Assembly: GCA_031177445.1 (NCBI GenBank)
Contig: JAPSGP010000018.1
Span: 1-17,218 of the forward strand
DNA: 17,218 nt
DNA from: Acidimicrobiia bacterium
GTDB taxonomy: Bacteria; Actinomycetota; Acidimicrobiia; IMCC26256; JACDBD01
Direction of reading: 5' to 3'
Of the stretch, positions 7,567 through 14,975 are shown in pieces. Both the position numbers and the translations under genes were made by a program. Within the stretch, counting starts at the first letter, position 1, and each line of letters begins with the position of its first letter. The notes beneath the pieces are model-generated. The model ran no database searches. It saw only the letters and a list, made by a program, of their open reading frames with translations, and was not told where the DNA came from.

Positions 7567-8678
7567 TGGACTTCTCCTTCAGCGAGGAGCAGGAGACCGT
7601 GCGCGGGCTCGCGGCGCAGATCTTCGCGGGCCGGGCGACGGTCGAACGTGTGAAGGCGGTCGAGCAGAGCGACGAGCGCATCGACCAGGACCTGTGGGCG
7701 GCGCTCGCCGAGGCGGGCCTGCTCGCGATCGCGGTCCCGGAGGAGCTCGGCGGCAGCGGGCTGGGCATCATCGAGCTCGCCCTGCTGCTCGAGGAGCAGG
7801 GGCGTGCCGTCGCCCCCGTCCCGTTGTGGCCGACGCTCGTACTGGGAGCGTTGCCGCTCGCCGAGCTCGGCACCCCCGCGCAGCGACAGGCGTGGCTCCC
7901 GGGTGTCGTGCGCGGTGAGGTGGTGCTGACCGCCGCGCTCGCCGAGTACGGCGCGAACGACCCGTTCCGACCCCGGGTGACTGCGACCCGCGACGGCACC
8001 CGCTGGCGGCTCGACGGTCGCAAGCCGAGCGTGCCCGCCGGTCATGTCGCAGCACGCGTGCTGGTTCCCTCGGCCACACCGGAAGGAGTTGCGGTCTTCC
8101 TCGTCGATCCCGAGGGTGGCGGGGTCGAACGCACCACCGCCGTCGCCACCGACCGCTCCAAGGTCGCGCACCTCGACCTCGCGGGCGCCGACGGCGAGCT
8201 CCTCGGCGACGGACACGACGGAGGTCGCGCGGTTCCGTGGATGCTCGATCGGGCGCTCATCGGGCTGTGCGCGCTCCAGGTCGGCGTGGCGGAGGCGGCG
8301 TTGCGACTGGCGGCCGAGTACACGTCGCAGCGTCAGCAGTTCGGCCGCCCGCTGTCGACGTTCCAGGGCGTGGCGCTCAAGGCGGCCGATGCCTTCATCG
8401 ACATCGAGGCGATGCGCGTCACCCTGTGGCAGGCGGCGTGGAGGCTCCATGCGGGACTCGATGCCACGCGCGAGGTGATGGTCGCCAAATGGTGGGCGGC
8501 CGAGGGCGGGCAGCACGCGGTGCACATCACCCAGCACCTGCACGGTGGGATGGGTGCCGACGTCGACTACCCCGTGCACCGCTACTTCCTGTGGGGCAAG
8601 CAGATCGAGGACACCCTGGGCGGGGCCAGCGCGCAGCTGGCACGCCTGGGTCGAGCACTGGCGGAGGTGCCGGGATGA
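7566..8678 (+). CDS. chsE1: Acyl-CoA dehydrogenase ChsE1 (FadE28-like)
   Basis: A 370-residue acyl-CoA dehydrogenase of the short, divergent type that partners ChsE2. Recognisable elements are the N-terminal MDFSFSEEQETVRGLA, LLAIAVPEELGGSGLG, TSQRQQFGRPLSTFQ (FAD-contact RxxFG region) and the C-terminal ITQHLHGGMGADVDYPVHRYF. The last closely matches M. tuberculosis FadE28 (339 aa) as I remember it. In the known enzyme this subunit helps build the FAD site while FadE29 supplies the catalytic base. GTG 7566 shares its G with the last base of the chsH2 TAG, and an equivalent N-terminus in homologues supports it. The stop overlaps the chsH1 start as ATGA. In M. tuberculosis fadE28 precedes fadE29; here it is moved between chsH2 and chsH1. 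Confidence 0.92.
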   Translation: MDFSFSEEQETVRGLAAQIFAGRATVERVKAVEQSDERIDQDLWAALAEAGLLAIAVPEELGGSGLGIIELALLLEEQGRAVAPVPLWPTLVLGALPLAELGTPAQRQAWLPGVVRGEVVLTAALAEYGANDPFRPRVTATRDGTRWRLDGRKPSVPAGHVAARVLVPSATPEGVAVFLVDPEGGGVERTTAVATDRSKVAHLDLAGADGELLGDGHDGGRAVPWMLDRALIGLCALQVGVAEAALRLAAEYTSQRQQFGRPLSTFQGVALKAADAFIDIEAMRVTLWQAAWRLHAGLDATREVMVAKWWAAEGGQHAVHITQHLHGGMGADVDYPVHRYFLWGKQIEDTLGGASAQLARLGRALAEVPG

Positions 8679-9088
8679 GCGTGACGACCTCTCTTCGGTA
8701 CGACGAGGTGGCGGTCGGCGACGAGCTCCCGGAGCTGGCGATCCTGCTCAGCCGTTCGCTGATCGTCGCCACCGCGATCGCGTCGCGCGACTACCAGGAC
8801 GTGCACCACGATCCCGGTCTCGCGGTCGAGCGCGGGTCGCCCGACATCTTCATGAACATCCTGACCACGAACGGCTTCGTCGGCCGATTCATCACCGACT
8901 GGGCCGGTCCCGACGCCGTCCTCAAGAGCGTGAAGATCCGTCTCGGAGCGCCCAACTATCCCGGCGACACGATGACGATGACGGGCAGGGTCACCAACAA
9001 GGACGGCGGCGTGATCGAGGTCGAGCTGCGTGGCGCCAACAGCCTCGGCGATCACGTGACCGGCACCGTGTCGCTCGAGCTGCCATGA
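8675..9088 (+). CDS. chsH1: Steroid enoyl-CoA hydratase subunit ChsH1 (MaoC-like)
   Basis: A 137-residue single hot-dog MaoC domain (Rv3541c is 129 aa). The catalytic stretch SRDYQDVHHDP is present, with Asp39 and His44 five residues apart as in the described ChsH1 dyad. Later strands include SVKIRLGAPNYPGDTMTMTG and the terminal VTGTVSLELP. With ChsH2 it adds water to the 17(20)-ene of the C22 steroid CoA ester in the cytoplasm. ATG 8675 overlaps the chsE1 stop (ATGA) and has GGAGG at 8663-8667, so this start is well supported. Its own stop lies in the first copy of a repeated start-codon module leading to ltp2. Confidence 0.93.
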   Translation: MSVTTSLRYDEVAVGDELPELAILLSRSLIVATAIASRDYQDVHHDPGLAVERGSPDIFMNILTTNGFVGRFITDWAGPDAVLKSVKIRLGAPNYPGDTMTMTGRVTNKDGGVIEVELRGANSLGDHVTGTVSLELP

Positions 9089-9126
9089 GTGACCAGACAT
9101 GAGTGAGCAGACATGACTGAGCAGAA
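9085..9126 (+). repeat. Triple 14-bp tandem repeat of a start-codon module at chsH1-ltp2 junction
   Basis: Three adjacent copies: ATGAGTGACCAGAC (9085-9098), ATGAGTGAGCAGAC (9099-9112) and ATGACTGAGCAGAA (9113-9126), with one and two mismatches between successive copies. The chsH1 stop is in copy 1 and the ltp2 start is copy 3. Because 14 is not a multiple of 3, copies 1 and 2 each encode a five-residue micro-ORF (MSDQT, MSEQT), and each stop overlaps the next ATG as ATGA. Confidence 0.95.
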
Positions 9127-10297
9127 CCGCCTGAAGGACGCGGCGGCCATCGCCGGCATCGGCGCCACCGAGTTCTCGAAGGAATCCGGGCGCTCGGAGC
9201 TGAGGCTTGCGATCGAGGCCTGCGAAGCCGCGATCGCGGACGCCGGCCTGGAGCCGGCACAGATCGACGGCATGGTCACCTACACGGCCGACACCAACCC
9301 GGAGATCGAGATCGCCCGCAATCTCGGCATCGGCGAGCTGTCGTTCTTCTCGCGCATCCACCACGGCGGCGGTGCGGCGTGCGGTACCGTGCAGCAGGCG
9401 GTGTTGGCGGTGCACGCCGGGATCGCCGACGCGGTGGTCTGCTATCGCGCGTTCAACGAACGCTCGGGCCGTCGCTTCGGCGCGGGCGTGCAGGACCGCC
9501 CGCCCAGCCCCACCGCCGAGCAGGCCCACTTCGCCTGGTACGCGCCGTTCGGCCTGCTCACCCCGGCGCAGTGGGTGGCGATGTTCGCCACGCGCTACAT
9601 GCACGAGTACGGCGCCACGAGCGAGGACTTCGGCGCCATCGCGGTCGCCGACCGCAAGCACGCGGCCACCAACCCGAAGGCATGGTTCTACGGCAAGCCG
9701 ATCACGCTGGAGGAGCACCAGGCGTCACGATGGATCGTCGAGCCCCTGCACCTGCTCGACTGCTGCCAGGAGAGCGACGGCGCGCAGGCCATCGTCGTGA
9801 CGAGCGTCGAGCGCGCCCGCGACCTGCCGAACGCGGCCGTCATCGTCAACTCGTCGGCGCAAGGTGCGGGCACCGACCAGGACATGATGACGAGCTACTA
9901 CCGCGACTCGATCACCGGCCTGCCCGAGATGGGACTGGTGGCGCGTCAACTCTGGAACACCACCGGGCTCAGGCCCGACGACGTCCAGACCGCGGTGATC
10001 TACGACCACTTCACGCCGCTGGCGCTGCCGCAGCTCGAGGAGTTCGGGTTCTGCGGGCGCGGGGAGGCCAAGGACTTCATCGCCGACGGTGCCATCGAGC
10101 TCGGCGGTCGCCTGCCGATCAACACGCACGGCGGGCAGTTGGGCGAGGCGTACATCCACGGGATGAATGGCATCGCCGAGGGTGTGCGCCAGGTGCGGGG
10201 CACGTCGGTGAACCAGGTCGATGGTGTCGAGCACGTGCTCGTGACTGCCGGTACTGGCGTCCCGACCAGCGCGCTCCTCCTGGGCGTCGATCGCTAG
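9113..10297 (+). CDS. ltp2: Steroid side-chain aldolase Ltp2 (thiolase-like lipid-transfer protein)
   Basis: 394 residues, thiolase superfamily, SCP-x/lipid-transfer type, similar in size to Rv3540c (386 aa). Visible elements: AAIAGIGATEFSKESGRSE at the N-terminus, GGGAACGTVQQAVLAVHAG (85-103), HLLDCCQESDGAQA (213-225), VIYDHF (296-300) and NTHGGQLGEAYIHGMNG (337-353). Tyr297 and Tyr347 are both offset by +3 from tyrosines 294 and 344, which I recall as reported to be important in the Thermomonospora curvata enzyme. With the ChsH2 DUF35 domain it cleaves the 17-hydroxy C22 CoA ester to a 17-ketosteroid plus propionyl-CoA. No Shine-Dalgarno is seen and an in-frame TGA lies at 9104-9106. The start is therefore 9113 and depends on the repeated ATGA module. 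Confidence 0.93.
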   Translation: MTEQNRLKDAAAIAGIGATEFSKESGRSELRLAIEACEAAIADAGLEPAQIDGMVTYTADTNPEIEIARNLGIGELSFFSRIHHGGGAACGTVQQAVLAVHAGIADAVVCYRAFNERSGRRFGAGVQDRPPSPTAEQAHFAWYAPFGLLTPAQWVAMFATRYMHEYGATSEDFGAIAVADRKHAATNPKAWFYGKPITLEEHQASRWIVEPLHLLDCCQESDGAQAIVVTSVERARDLPNAAVIVNSSAQGAGTDQDMMTSYYRDSITGLPEMGLVARQLWNTTGLRPDDVQTAVIYDHFTPLALPQLEEFGFCGRGEAKDFIADGAIELGGRLPINTHGGQLGEAYIHGMNGIAEGVRQVRGTSVNQVDGVEHVLVTAGTGVPTSALLLGVDR

Positions 10298-10322
10298 CCG
10301 AATCCTCAGAGGGGGAGAGAAC

Positions 10323-11111
10323 GTGGGCCGACTCGACGGCAAGGTCGCCATCGTCACCGGCGCGGGGCAGGGCATCGGGCGGGGCGTCGCCCGGATCTTT
10401 GCCCGCGAGGGCGCTGCCGTGAGCATCGCCGAGATCAACCGCGAGACCGGCGGCCAGGTCGCCAAGGAGATCGAGCAGGAGCTCGGAGGGATCGCTCGGT
10501 TCCTCCCGACCGACGTGCTCGACGAGGCGCAGGTGCAGGCCATGGTGCGCGAAACCGTCGACGCCTTCGGCCGCGTCGACATCCTGGTGAACAACGCGTA
10601 CGTCGCGGGCCCGATGGATCGGACCGAGCGCAAGAACCCGGACGACCTGCTGCTTTCCTATCGCGGGGGACCGCTCCACACGTTCTGGGCGATGCAGTCG
10701 GCGTTCCCCCACATGCGCGACCAAGGCGGAGGCCGCATCATCAACTTCGTCTCTCTCAACGGCATCAACGCGCACATGTACTCCGTCGACTACAACGCCG
10801 CGAAGGAAGCGATCCGTGCGATCACACGCACCGCGGCGCGGGAGTGGGCGCGGCACAACATCCTCGTGAACGCGATCGCACCGGCGACGCCGCCGCCGGC
10901 GTACGTGGCGTTCGTCGAAGCAGCGCCCGAGAACGCCGCTGAGCTGCTGAAACAGAACCCGATGGGCCGAATGGGCGACCCCGAGCTCGACATCGGCGGC
11001 GTTGCGTTGTTCCTCGCCTCCGAAGACAGTCGCTACGTCACCGGCAACACGATCTTCGCCGACGGCGGTGGGCACATCAACGGCGTGCAGTGGGATCCGC
11101 CCATGCCGTGA
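10323..11111 (+). CDS. Short-chain dehydrogenase/reductase (SDR)
   Basis: A 262-residue classical SDR. The cofactor loop TGAGQGIG (12-19), NNA (90-92), Ser144, Tyr157-x3-Lys161 and the late segment GGVALFLASEDSRYVTGNTIFADGG are all present, so an active NAD(P)-dependent oxidoreductase is expected. GTG 10323 follows a purine-rich GAGGGGGAGAGAA site at 10309-10321. It lies 25 bases after ltp2 on the same strand and is probably in the igr-type operon. A hydroxysteroid dehydrogenase role, for example at the 3- or 17-position, would fit the context but is inference; the family also covers many other alcohols. Confidence 0.9.
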   Translation: MGRLDGKVAIVTGAGQGIGRGVARIFAREGAAVSIAEINRETGGQVAKEIEQELGGIARFLPTDVLDEAQVQAMVRETVDAFGRVDILVNNAYVAGPMDRTERKNPDDLLLSYRGGPLHTFWAMQSAFPHMRDQGGGRIINFVSLNGINAHMYSVDYNAAKEAIRAITRTAAREWARHNILVNAIAPATPPPAYVAFVEAAPENAAELLKQNPMGRMGDPELDIGGVALFLASEDSRYVTGNTIFADGGGHINGVQWDPPMP

Positions 11112-11151
11112 CAAGGCGCGGTTTCCGGTCCACAATGCCCACGCCACAGTG

Positions 11152-11172
11152 ACGACGATCGGGGGACGTCGT
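11152..11172 (+). promoter_or_regulatory. Hairpin presenting the Shine-Dalgarno of the binding-protein gene
   Basis: ACGACG (11152-11157) can pair with CGTCGT (11167-11172). The purine-rich GGGGGA (11161-11166) falls in the loop and the first two bases of the GTG start in the stem. Six pairs with a nine-base loop is modest, and chance is possible at this GC content. Confidence 0.25.
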
Positions 11173-12487
11173 GAGGGCAGCTCGTTGGACCGCGATCGGT
11201 GCCGCGCTTGCGCTGGCGGCAGCAGTGGTCATACCAGCGGCCGCTGGAGCCAACTCGCAGCAGGACCAAGCCGCAGGCGAGATCGGCGTCACCGACGACA
11301 CCATCCGTATCGCCGTCATCGCCGACGTCGAGAACCCCATCCGACCGGGCCTGTTCGAGGGCTCGGTCGAGGGCGTCCGCGCAGCGGCTGACTACATCAA
11401 CGACCACGGTGGGCTCGCAGGCCGCAACCTCGAGGTCGACTTCATCGACTCGCACCTGAGTGCCGACGACGCCCGCAACGCGATCATCAGCGCGTGCGAG
11501 CAGGACTTTGCGCTGGTCGGAACCACCGCCCTGTTCATGAACAACATCGATCCGATGGTCGAGTGTGTCGACCAGGCCGGCAACGCGACCGGGATCCCCG
11601 ACATCCCCGAGTTCCAGACCGAGATCGCACACCAGTGCTCGCCGGTGTCGTACCCGGTCATCGTCGTCGGCATCGACTGCAGTACCAAGACCGACCCGGA
11701 GCCGCGCTTCCAGGTCCGGATGGGGCACATCGACTACTACAAGCGGCGGTTCAAGGACCTGCACGGACCGTTCATCCTCGCGGGTGACCTGAAGTCCACC
11801 GTCAACGCGTTCCTGCCCACAGTCACTGCGACCCAGAAGGCGGGCGTCAAGAGCGACGGCGAGATCAAGATCTCAGGACTCGCGACGCAGGCGGAGTACA
11901 CGCCGATCGTGCAGCAGATCAAGGAGGACGGATCGAGCTACGTCGGGTTCGGAGTCGACTACGTGGCCGACGTCAGGATGCGCCGCGAGGCGGCCCTGCA
12001 GGGCGCGACCGGCGTGAAGGTCTGGGACTGCACCCTGGCGTGCTACGACGCTCGCCTTATCGAGGAGGGCGGCGACGACGTCGAGGGGCAGTTCACGAAC
12101 GTGCCCTTCGTCCCCTTCGAGGAAGCGAAGGACAACAAGCAAGTGGCGCGTTACCTGAGAGCCGTCGGCGGCATCGACAACGCGAGCGCATTCAGTGTCC
12201 AGGGATGGCTCTCGACCATCCTCTTCCGCGACGTCGTGAACGCCGTCGTGGAGGCGCACGGCGAGGACGGCCTCACGCGAGAGCGGTTCTTGGAGGAGAT
12301 CGCCAAGATCCACGACTTCGATGCCGACGGGCTCATCGGTCCGACCGACATCGGGGCGCGGAAGATCGCGGAATGCTTCGCGGTGCTCGAGGTCAAGAAC
12401 GGCAAGTGGACGCGGGCGTTCCCGAAGAAGAAGGGGACCCTGTCGTGCGCGGGCCGGCTGACGTCGGTCAGGGTCGACCTGGAATAG
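11171..12487 (+). CDS. Secreted LivK-like (Peripla_BP_6) solute-binding protein
   Basis: 438 residues. The N-terminus MRAARWTAIGAALALAAAVV followed by IPAAAGA-NS is a Sec signal peptide with cleavage near residue 27. The rest resembles the branched-chain amino acid/amide type of ABC binding protein: GEIGVTDDTIRIAVI near the mature start, EGVRAAADYINDHGGLAGRNLEVDFIDS (67-94), and ATQAEYTPIVQQIKEDG (238-254). No lipobox cysteine is present, unusual for a Gram-positive binding protein. The mature protein has eight cysteines (109, 132, 156, 170, 287, 291, 402, 426), enough for four disulfides. No permease or ATPase genes are in the window. GTG 11171 is preceded by GGGGGA. Ligand unknown; a terminator-like hairpin follows. 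Confidence 0.85.
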   Translation: MRAARWTAIGAALALAAAVVIPAAAGANSQQDQAAGEIGVTDDTIRIAVIADVENPIRPGLFEGSVEGVRAAADYINDHGGLAGRNLEVDFIDSHLSADDARNAIISACEQDFALVGTTALFMNNIDPMVECVDQAGNATGIPDIPEFQTEIAHQCSPVSYPVIVVGIDCSTKTDPEPRFQVRMGHIDYYKRRFKDLHGPFILAGDLKSTVNAFLPTVTATQKAGVKSDGEIKISGLATQAEYTPIVQQIKEDGSSYVGFGVDYVADVRMRREAALQGATGVKVWDCTLACYDARLIEEGGDDVEGQFTNVPFVPFEEAKDNKQVARYLRAVGGIDNASAFSVQGWLSTILFRDVVNAVVEAHGEDGLTRERFLEEIAKIHDFDADGLIGPTDIGARKIAECFAVLEVKNGKWTRAFPKKKGTLSCAGRLTSVRVDLE

Positions 12488-12496
12488 CGCGCACGC

Positions 12497-12519
12497 GGGT
12501 CGGTCCGGGGAACCGACCC
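12497..12519. terminator. Hairpin terminator between convergent genes
   Basis: GGGTCGGT (12497-12504) and ACCGACCC (12512-12519) form a perfect 8-bp stem with a 7-base loop, 10 bases after the binding-protein stop and 10 bases before the VOC stop on the other strand. There is only a short CTT after it, so termination may be of the tract-less kind seen in actinobacteria. It could serve both directions. Confidence 0.65.
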
Positions 12520-12528
12520 CTTCGCCAG

Positions 12529-12942
12529 TCAGGGCCGATCCGGAAGCGGGCCGACGTCGGTCAGCTCGATCACGTTGCCGGACGGGTCGGTGACGAAGAC
12601 GGCCCAGACGGTCGTCGTGCCGAAGTCGACGCGAGAGGAGGGCTCGCCCAGGAACTGCACGCCGGCTTTGCGCAGCGCGTCGACGGTGACGTGGAAATCC
12701 TCGGTCGGGATGTAGAGCGCGAAGTGTGGGAAGCCGGCGGCCGGCTTCATCTCGTCGACCTGACCGAGATGAAGCTGGAGCGTCCCGATCCGAAGCCACA
12801 ATCCGGGGAACCCGAAGTCGGGCCGGGGGAGCTCCTCGAAGCCGAGCACGTCGCAGTAGAAGTGGCGCGCCGCTTCGATGTCGGTGACCGAGATCGCGAC
12901 GTGGCTGTAGCCGGAGATCGTCACCGGCTTCGTGGTGGTCAT
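12529..12942 (-). CDS. Glyoxalase / VOC superfamily protein
   Basis: 137 residues covering one complete VOC domain of two beta-alpha-beta-beta-beta modules. Module 1 has GYSHVAISVTDIEAARHFYCDVLGF (His14), then LWLRIGTLQLHLGQ (His58). Module 2 has FPHFALYI (His73) and FVTDPSGNVIELTD (Glu126). These are the four usual metal-ligand positions, so a metal-dependent lyase, isomerase or dioxygenase-like activity is plausible; the substrate is unknown. Although the frame stays open far upstream opposite the amidohydrolase gene, the VOC domain begins just after ATG 12942, which fixes the start. There is no Shine-Dalgarno; CAGAAT lies 7 bases upstream. Divergent from the next gene with only 27 bases between. 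Confidence 0.88.
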   Translation of the reverse strand: MTTTKPVTISGYSHVAISVTDIEAARHFYCDVLGFEELPRPDFGFPGLWLRIGTLQLHLGQVDEMKPAAGFPHFALYIPTEDFHVTVDALRKAGVQFLGEPSSRVDFGTTTVWAVFVTDPSGNVIELTDVGPLPDRP

Positions 12943-12969
12943 GGTGGCGATTCTGCCAGACTGCCCGCG
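12943..12969. promoter_or_regulatory. 27-bp divergent promoter region, probably leaderless both ways
   Basis: Two -10-like hexamers point outward: CAGAAT on the minus strand (12955-12950) and CAGACT on the plus strand (12957-12962). Each lies exactly 7 bases before its ATG. A small dyad TCTG-C-CAGA is centred on 12956. No room exists for Shine-Dalgarno leaders of normal size. Confidence 0.4.
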
Positions 12970-14106
12970 ATGGGTCGCTACGGCTACGCGGTGATCGACG
13001 CCGACGGGCACGGCGGCGAGCCCGTCGGTTGGCGCCGCCGGATCCCGGACCGCTTCCGATCCCGGATGGCCGCGTACGTGCGCGACATCAAGGACCACTA
13101 CGCCCGCGCTGCCGGCGCGGTGCCCGGCGGGGGGATGCAGGTGAACGAGCGCAACCCCCAAGAGATCGTCTGGGATGACGACGAGTTCGAGGTCACCCCG
13201 CCCGCGGGCATGCGACCCGGTATGTACGACCCGGCCGAGCGTCTCGTCGACATGGATCTCGAAGGCATCGACGTCGCGGTGCTCTTCCCGCCGGGGTCGG
13301 GCGAGGAGTTCGCCCTCCACGACCGCGAGTTCTCGATCGCGCTCTGCCGTACCCTCAACGACGCCCGCGCCGAGTACGCGGCGCACGACCCGGCGCGGCT
13401 CAAGGTCGTGGCGAAGCTGCCCATGATCGACCCCGACGCGGCGGCGGAGGAGCTCGAGCGCTGCGTCGACGAGCACGGGTTCGTCGGCATGGTCTGCGCC
13501 CAGCACATCCTCGATCGCAACCTCGACCACCCGTCCTTCGACGTCGTGTGGCGTACCGCCGAACGGCTCGGCGTAGCAGTGTGCGTGCACGGCGGTGGCC
13601 AGGCGCCGGGCCAGGTGCCGTTCGTGATCGAGCGCCTCGATTCGATCCTCACGGTGCACGCGTTCACGCATCCGGTGGGTGCGATGCTCGCACTCACTTC
13701 GTTCACCGTCGGCGGTGTGCTCCATCGGTTCCCGAACCTGCGGGTCGGGTTCCTCGAAGCCGGCACCGGGTGGCTGCCGTTCTGGCTCGAGCGCCTCGAC
13801 GAGCACTGGGAGCACGTTCCCGAGCTCGCACCTGCCATCGACCGAGCGCCGTCGACGTACTTCCACTCGGGCAACTGCGTCGTGAGCTGCGAGCCCGGCG
13901 AAAGCATGCTGCCGTTCGTCATGTCGACGATCAGCCCCGACGTGATCTGCTACGCCTCCGACTACTGCCACTGGGACTGCGCGTTCCCCGACACCGTGCG
14001 GCTGCTCGTCGAACGGGATGACCTCGATGACGCCCAGAAGACGAGCATTCTGTCCGGCAACGCGGCGCGCTTCTACGGGATCCCGGTGCCGGCGGCGGTC
14101 GGGTAG
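12970..14106 (+). CDS. Amidohydrolase-superfamily (Amidohydro_2) metal-dependent hydrolase
   Basis: 378 residues. The TIM-barrel metal-site landmarks are present: an N-terminal IDADGH (Asp10, Asp12, His14) in place of the usual HxH-type site, VCVHGGG (His207), FLEAGTGWLPFWLERLDEHW (262-280) and CYASDYCHWD (Asp331, His334). The C-terminal LSGNAARFYGI is typical of the ACMS-decarboxylase/Amidohydro_2 group. Such enzymes hydrolyse or decarboxylate small carboxylated ring or side-chain compounds; the exact substrate cannot be read. ATG 12970 has no Shine-Dalgarno and is likely leaderless. Two more amidohydrolase genes follow on the same strand, after a 38-base gap. Confidence 0.88.
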   Translation: MGRYGYAVIDADGHGGEPVGWRRRIPDRFRSRMAAYVRDIKDHYARAAGAVPGGGMQVNERNPQEIVWDDDEFEVTPPAGMRPGMYDPAERLVDMDLEGIDVAVLFPPGSGEEFALHDREFSIALCRTLNDARAEYAAHDPARLKVVAKLPMIDPDAAAEELERCVDEHGFVGMVCAQHILDRNLDHPSFDVVWRTAERLGVAVCVHGGGQAPGQVPFVIERLDSILTVHAFTHPVGAMLALTSFTVGGVLHRFPNLRVGFLEAGTGWLPFWLERLDEHWEHVPELAPAIDRAPSTYFHSGNCVVSCEPGESMLPFVMSTISPDVICYASDYCHWDCAFPDTVRLLVERDDLDDAQKTSILSGNAARFYGIPVPAAVG

Positions 14107-14114
14107 GCGAGCCC

Positions 14115-14134
14115 ATCCTCGGTCGATCCTCGGT
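14115..14134 (+). repeat. Short direct repeat in the 14107-14144 gap
   Basis: ATCCTCGGT occurs at 14115-14123 and again at 14126-14134 (11-base period) between two amidohydrolase genes. A regulatory role is not shown; it may be a simple small duplication. Confidence 0.6.
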
Positions 14135-14144
14135 TGGACCTCAG

Positions 14145-14975
14145 TTGATCGTCGACACCCACACCCACGTCGTCGCCGGCGACGCCAACCGCTACCCGCT
14201 GCGACCGATGCCGCTCGACGTGGGCGAGTGGTTCCGCGAGGCGCCCGTGACCGCCGAGCAGCTCCTCGCCGAGATGGACACGGCCGGAGTCGACCGAGGC
14301 GTGTTGGTGCAGGCGTACAGCGCGTACGGCTCCGACAACGCCTACGTGGTCGACGCGGCGCGGGCACACGCCCGTCGATGCGTCGGCGTGTGCATCGTCG
14401 ACGTCGACGCCGATGCGCCATCGACGCTCCGCGCTCTCGCGGCCGAGGGCGTCGGTGGCGTTCGGTTGTTCGCGATCGGAAACCCGACCCTGCCCCGGCT
14501 CGACGCGACGGAGGCGATGCCGGTGCTCGAGACCGCGGTCGAGCTCGGTCTCCAGGTGATCGTGACCATCCTGCCGAGTCAGCTCGCAGAGCTGCGCCGC
14601 GTGCTCGACCGCTTCCCCGATGTCCCGATCACGCTCGATCACTGCGGGTTCCCGAACCTGCTGGGCGGGCCGCCATTCCCCGAGGCCAGGCCGCTGTTCG
14701 AGCTGGCCGAGTTCTCGAACCTCCACCTCAAGGTCTCGTCGCATCTCCTGGAGACCGCCGAGCTCGTCGGTGATCCGCGCGACCTCGTCGACCGCCTCGT
14801 GGCGGCTTTCGGCGCCGACCGGCTGATGTGGGGCTCCGACTTTCCCCAGACCCACGACCGGCCGTACCCGGCGCTCGTCGAGCTCGGTCGGCACGCGTGC
14901 TCGCGACTCCCCGGCGACGAGCAGCGAGCCTTCCTGGGCGACAACGCCTTGCGCCTTTGGCCCCAGCTCCGATGA
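14145..14975 (+). CDS. Amidohydrolase-superfamily (Amidohydro_2, lactonase-like) protein
   Basis: 276 residues, close to the size of the compact Amidohydro_2/pyrone-dicarboxylate-lactonase-like hydrolases. N-terminal IVDTHTHV gives the HxH metal site (His6, His8), TLDHCGFPN the third His (166), and MWGSDFPQTH the conserved Asp232. LGDNALRLW ends the protein in family style. TTG 14145 is the start because the barrel begins at the very next codons and no ATG or GTG lies in frame after the upstream stop; no strong Shine-Dalgarno is seen. It probably acts on a cyclic ester or amide, or decarboxylates (inference). Its stop overlaps the ATG of a micro-ORF leading to the third amidohydrolase. Confidence 0.87.
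   Translation: MIVDTHTHVVAGDANRYPLRPMPLDVGEWFREAPVTAEQLLAEMDTAGVDRGVLVQAYSAYGSDNAYVVDAARAHARRCVGVCIVDVDADAPSTLRALAAEGVGGVRLFAIGNPTLPRLDATEAMPVLETAVELGLQVIVTILPSQLAELRRVLDRFPDVPITLDHCGFPNLLGGPPFPEARPLFELAEFSNLHLKVSSHLLETAELVGDPRDLVDRLVAAFGADRLMWGSDFPQTHDRPYPALVELGRHACSRLPGDEQRAFLGDNALRLWPQLR

Noticed and set aside
12943..14421. 1.5-kb upstream extension of the VOC gene on the minus strand
   Set aside because: It lies opposite the first amidohydrolase, and the VOC domain begins only at 12942; the extension reads as low-complexity antisense sequence.
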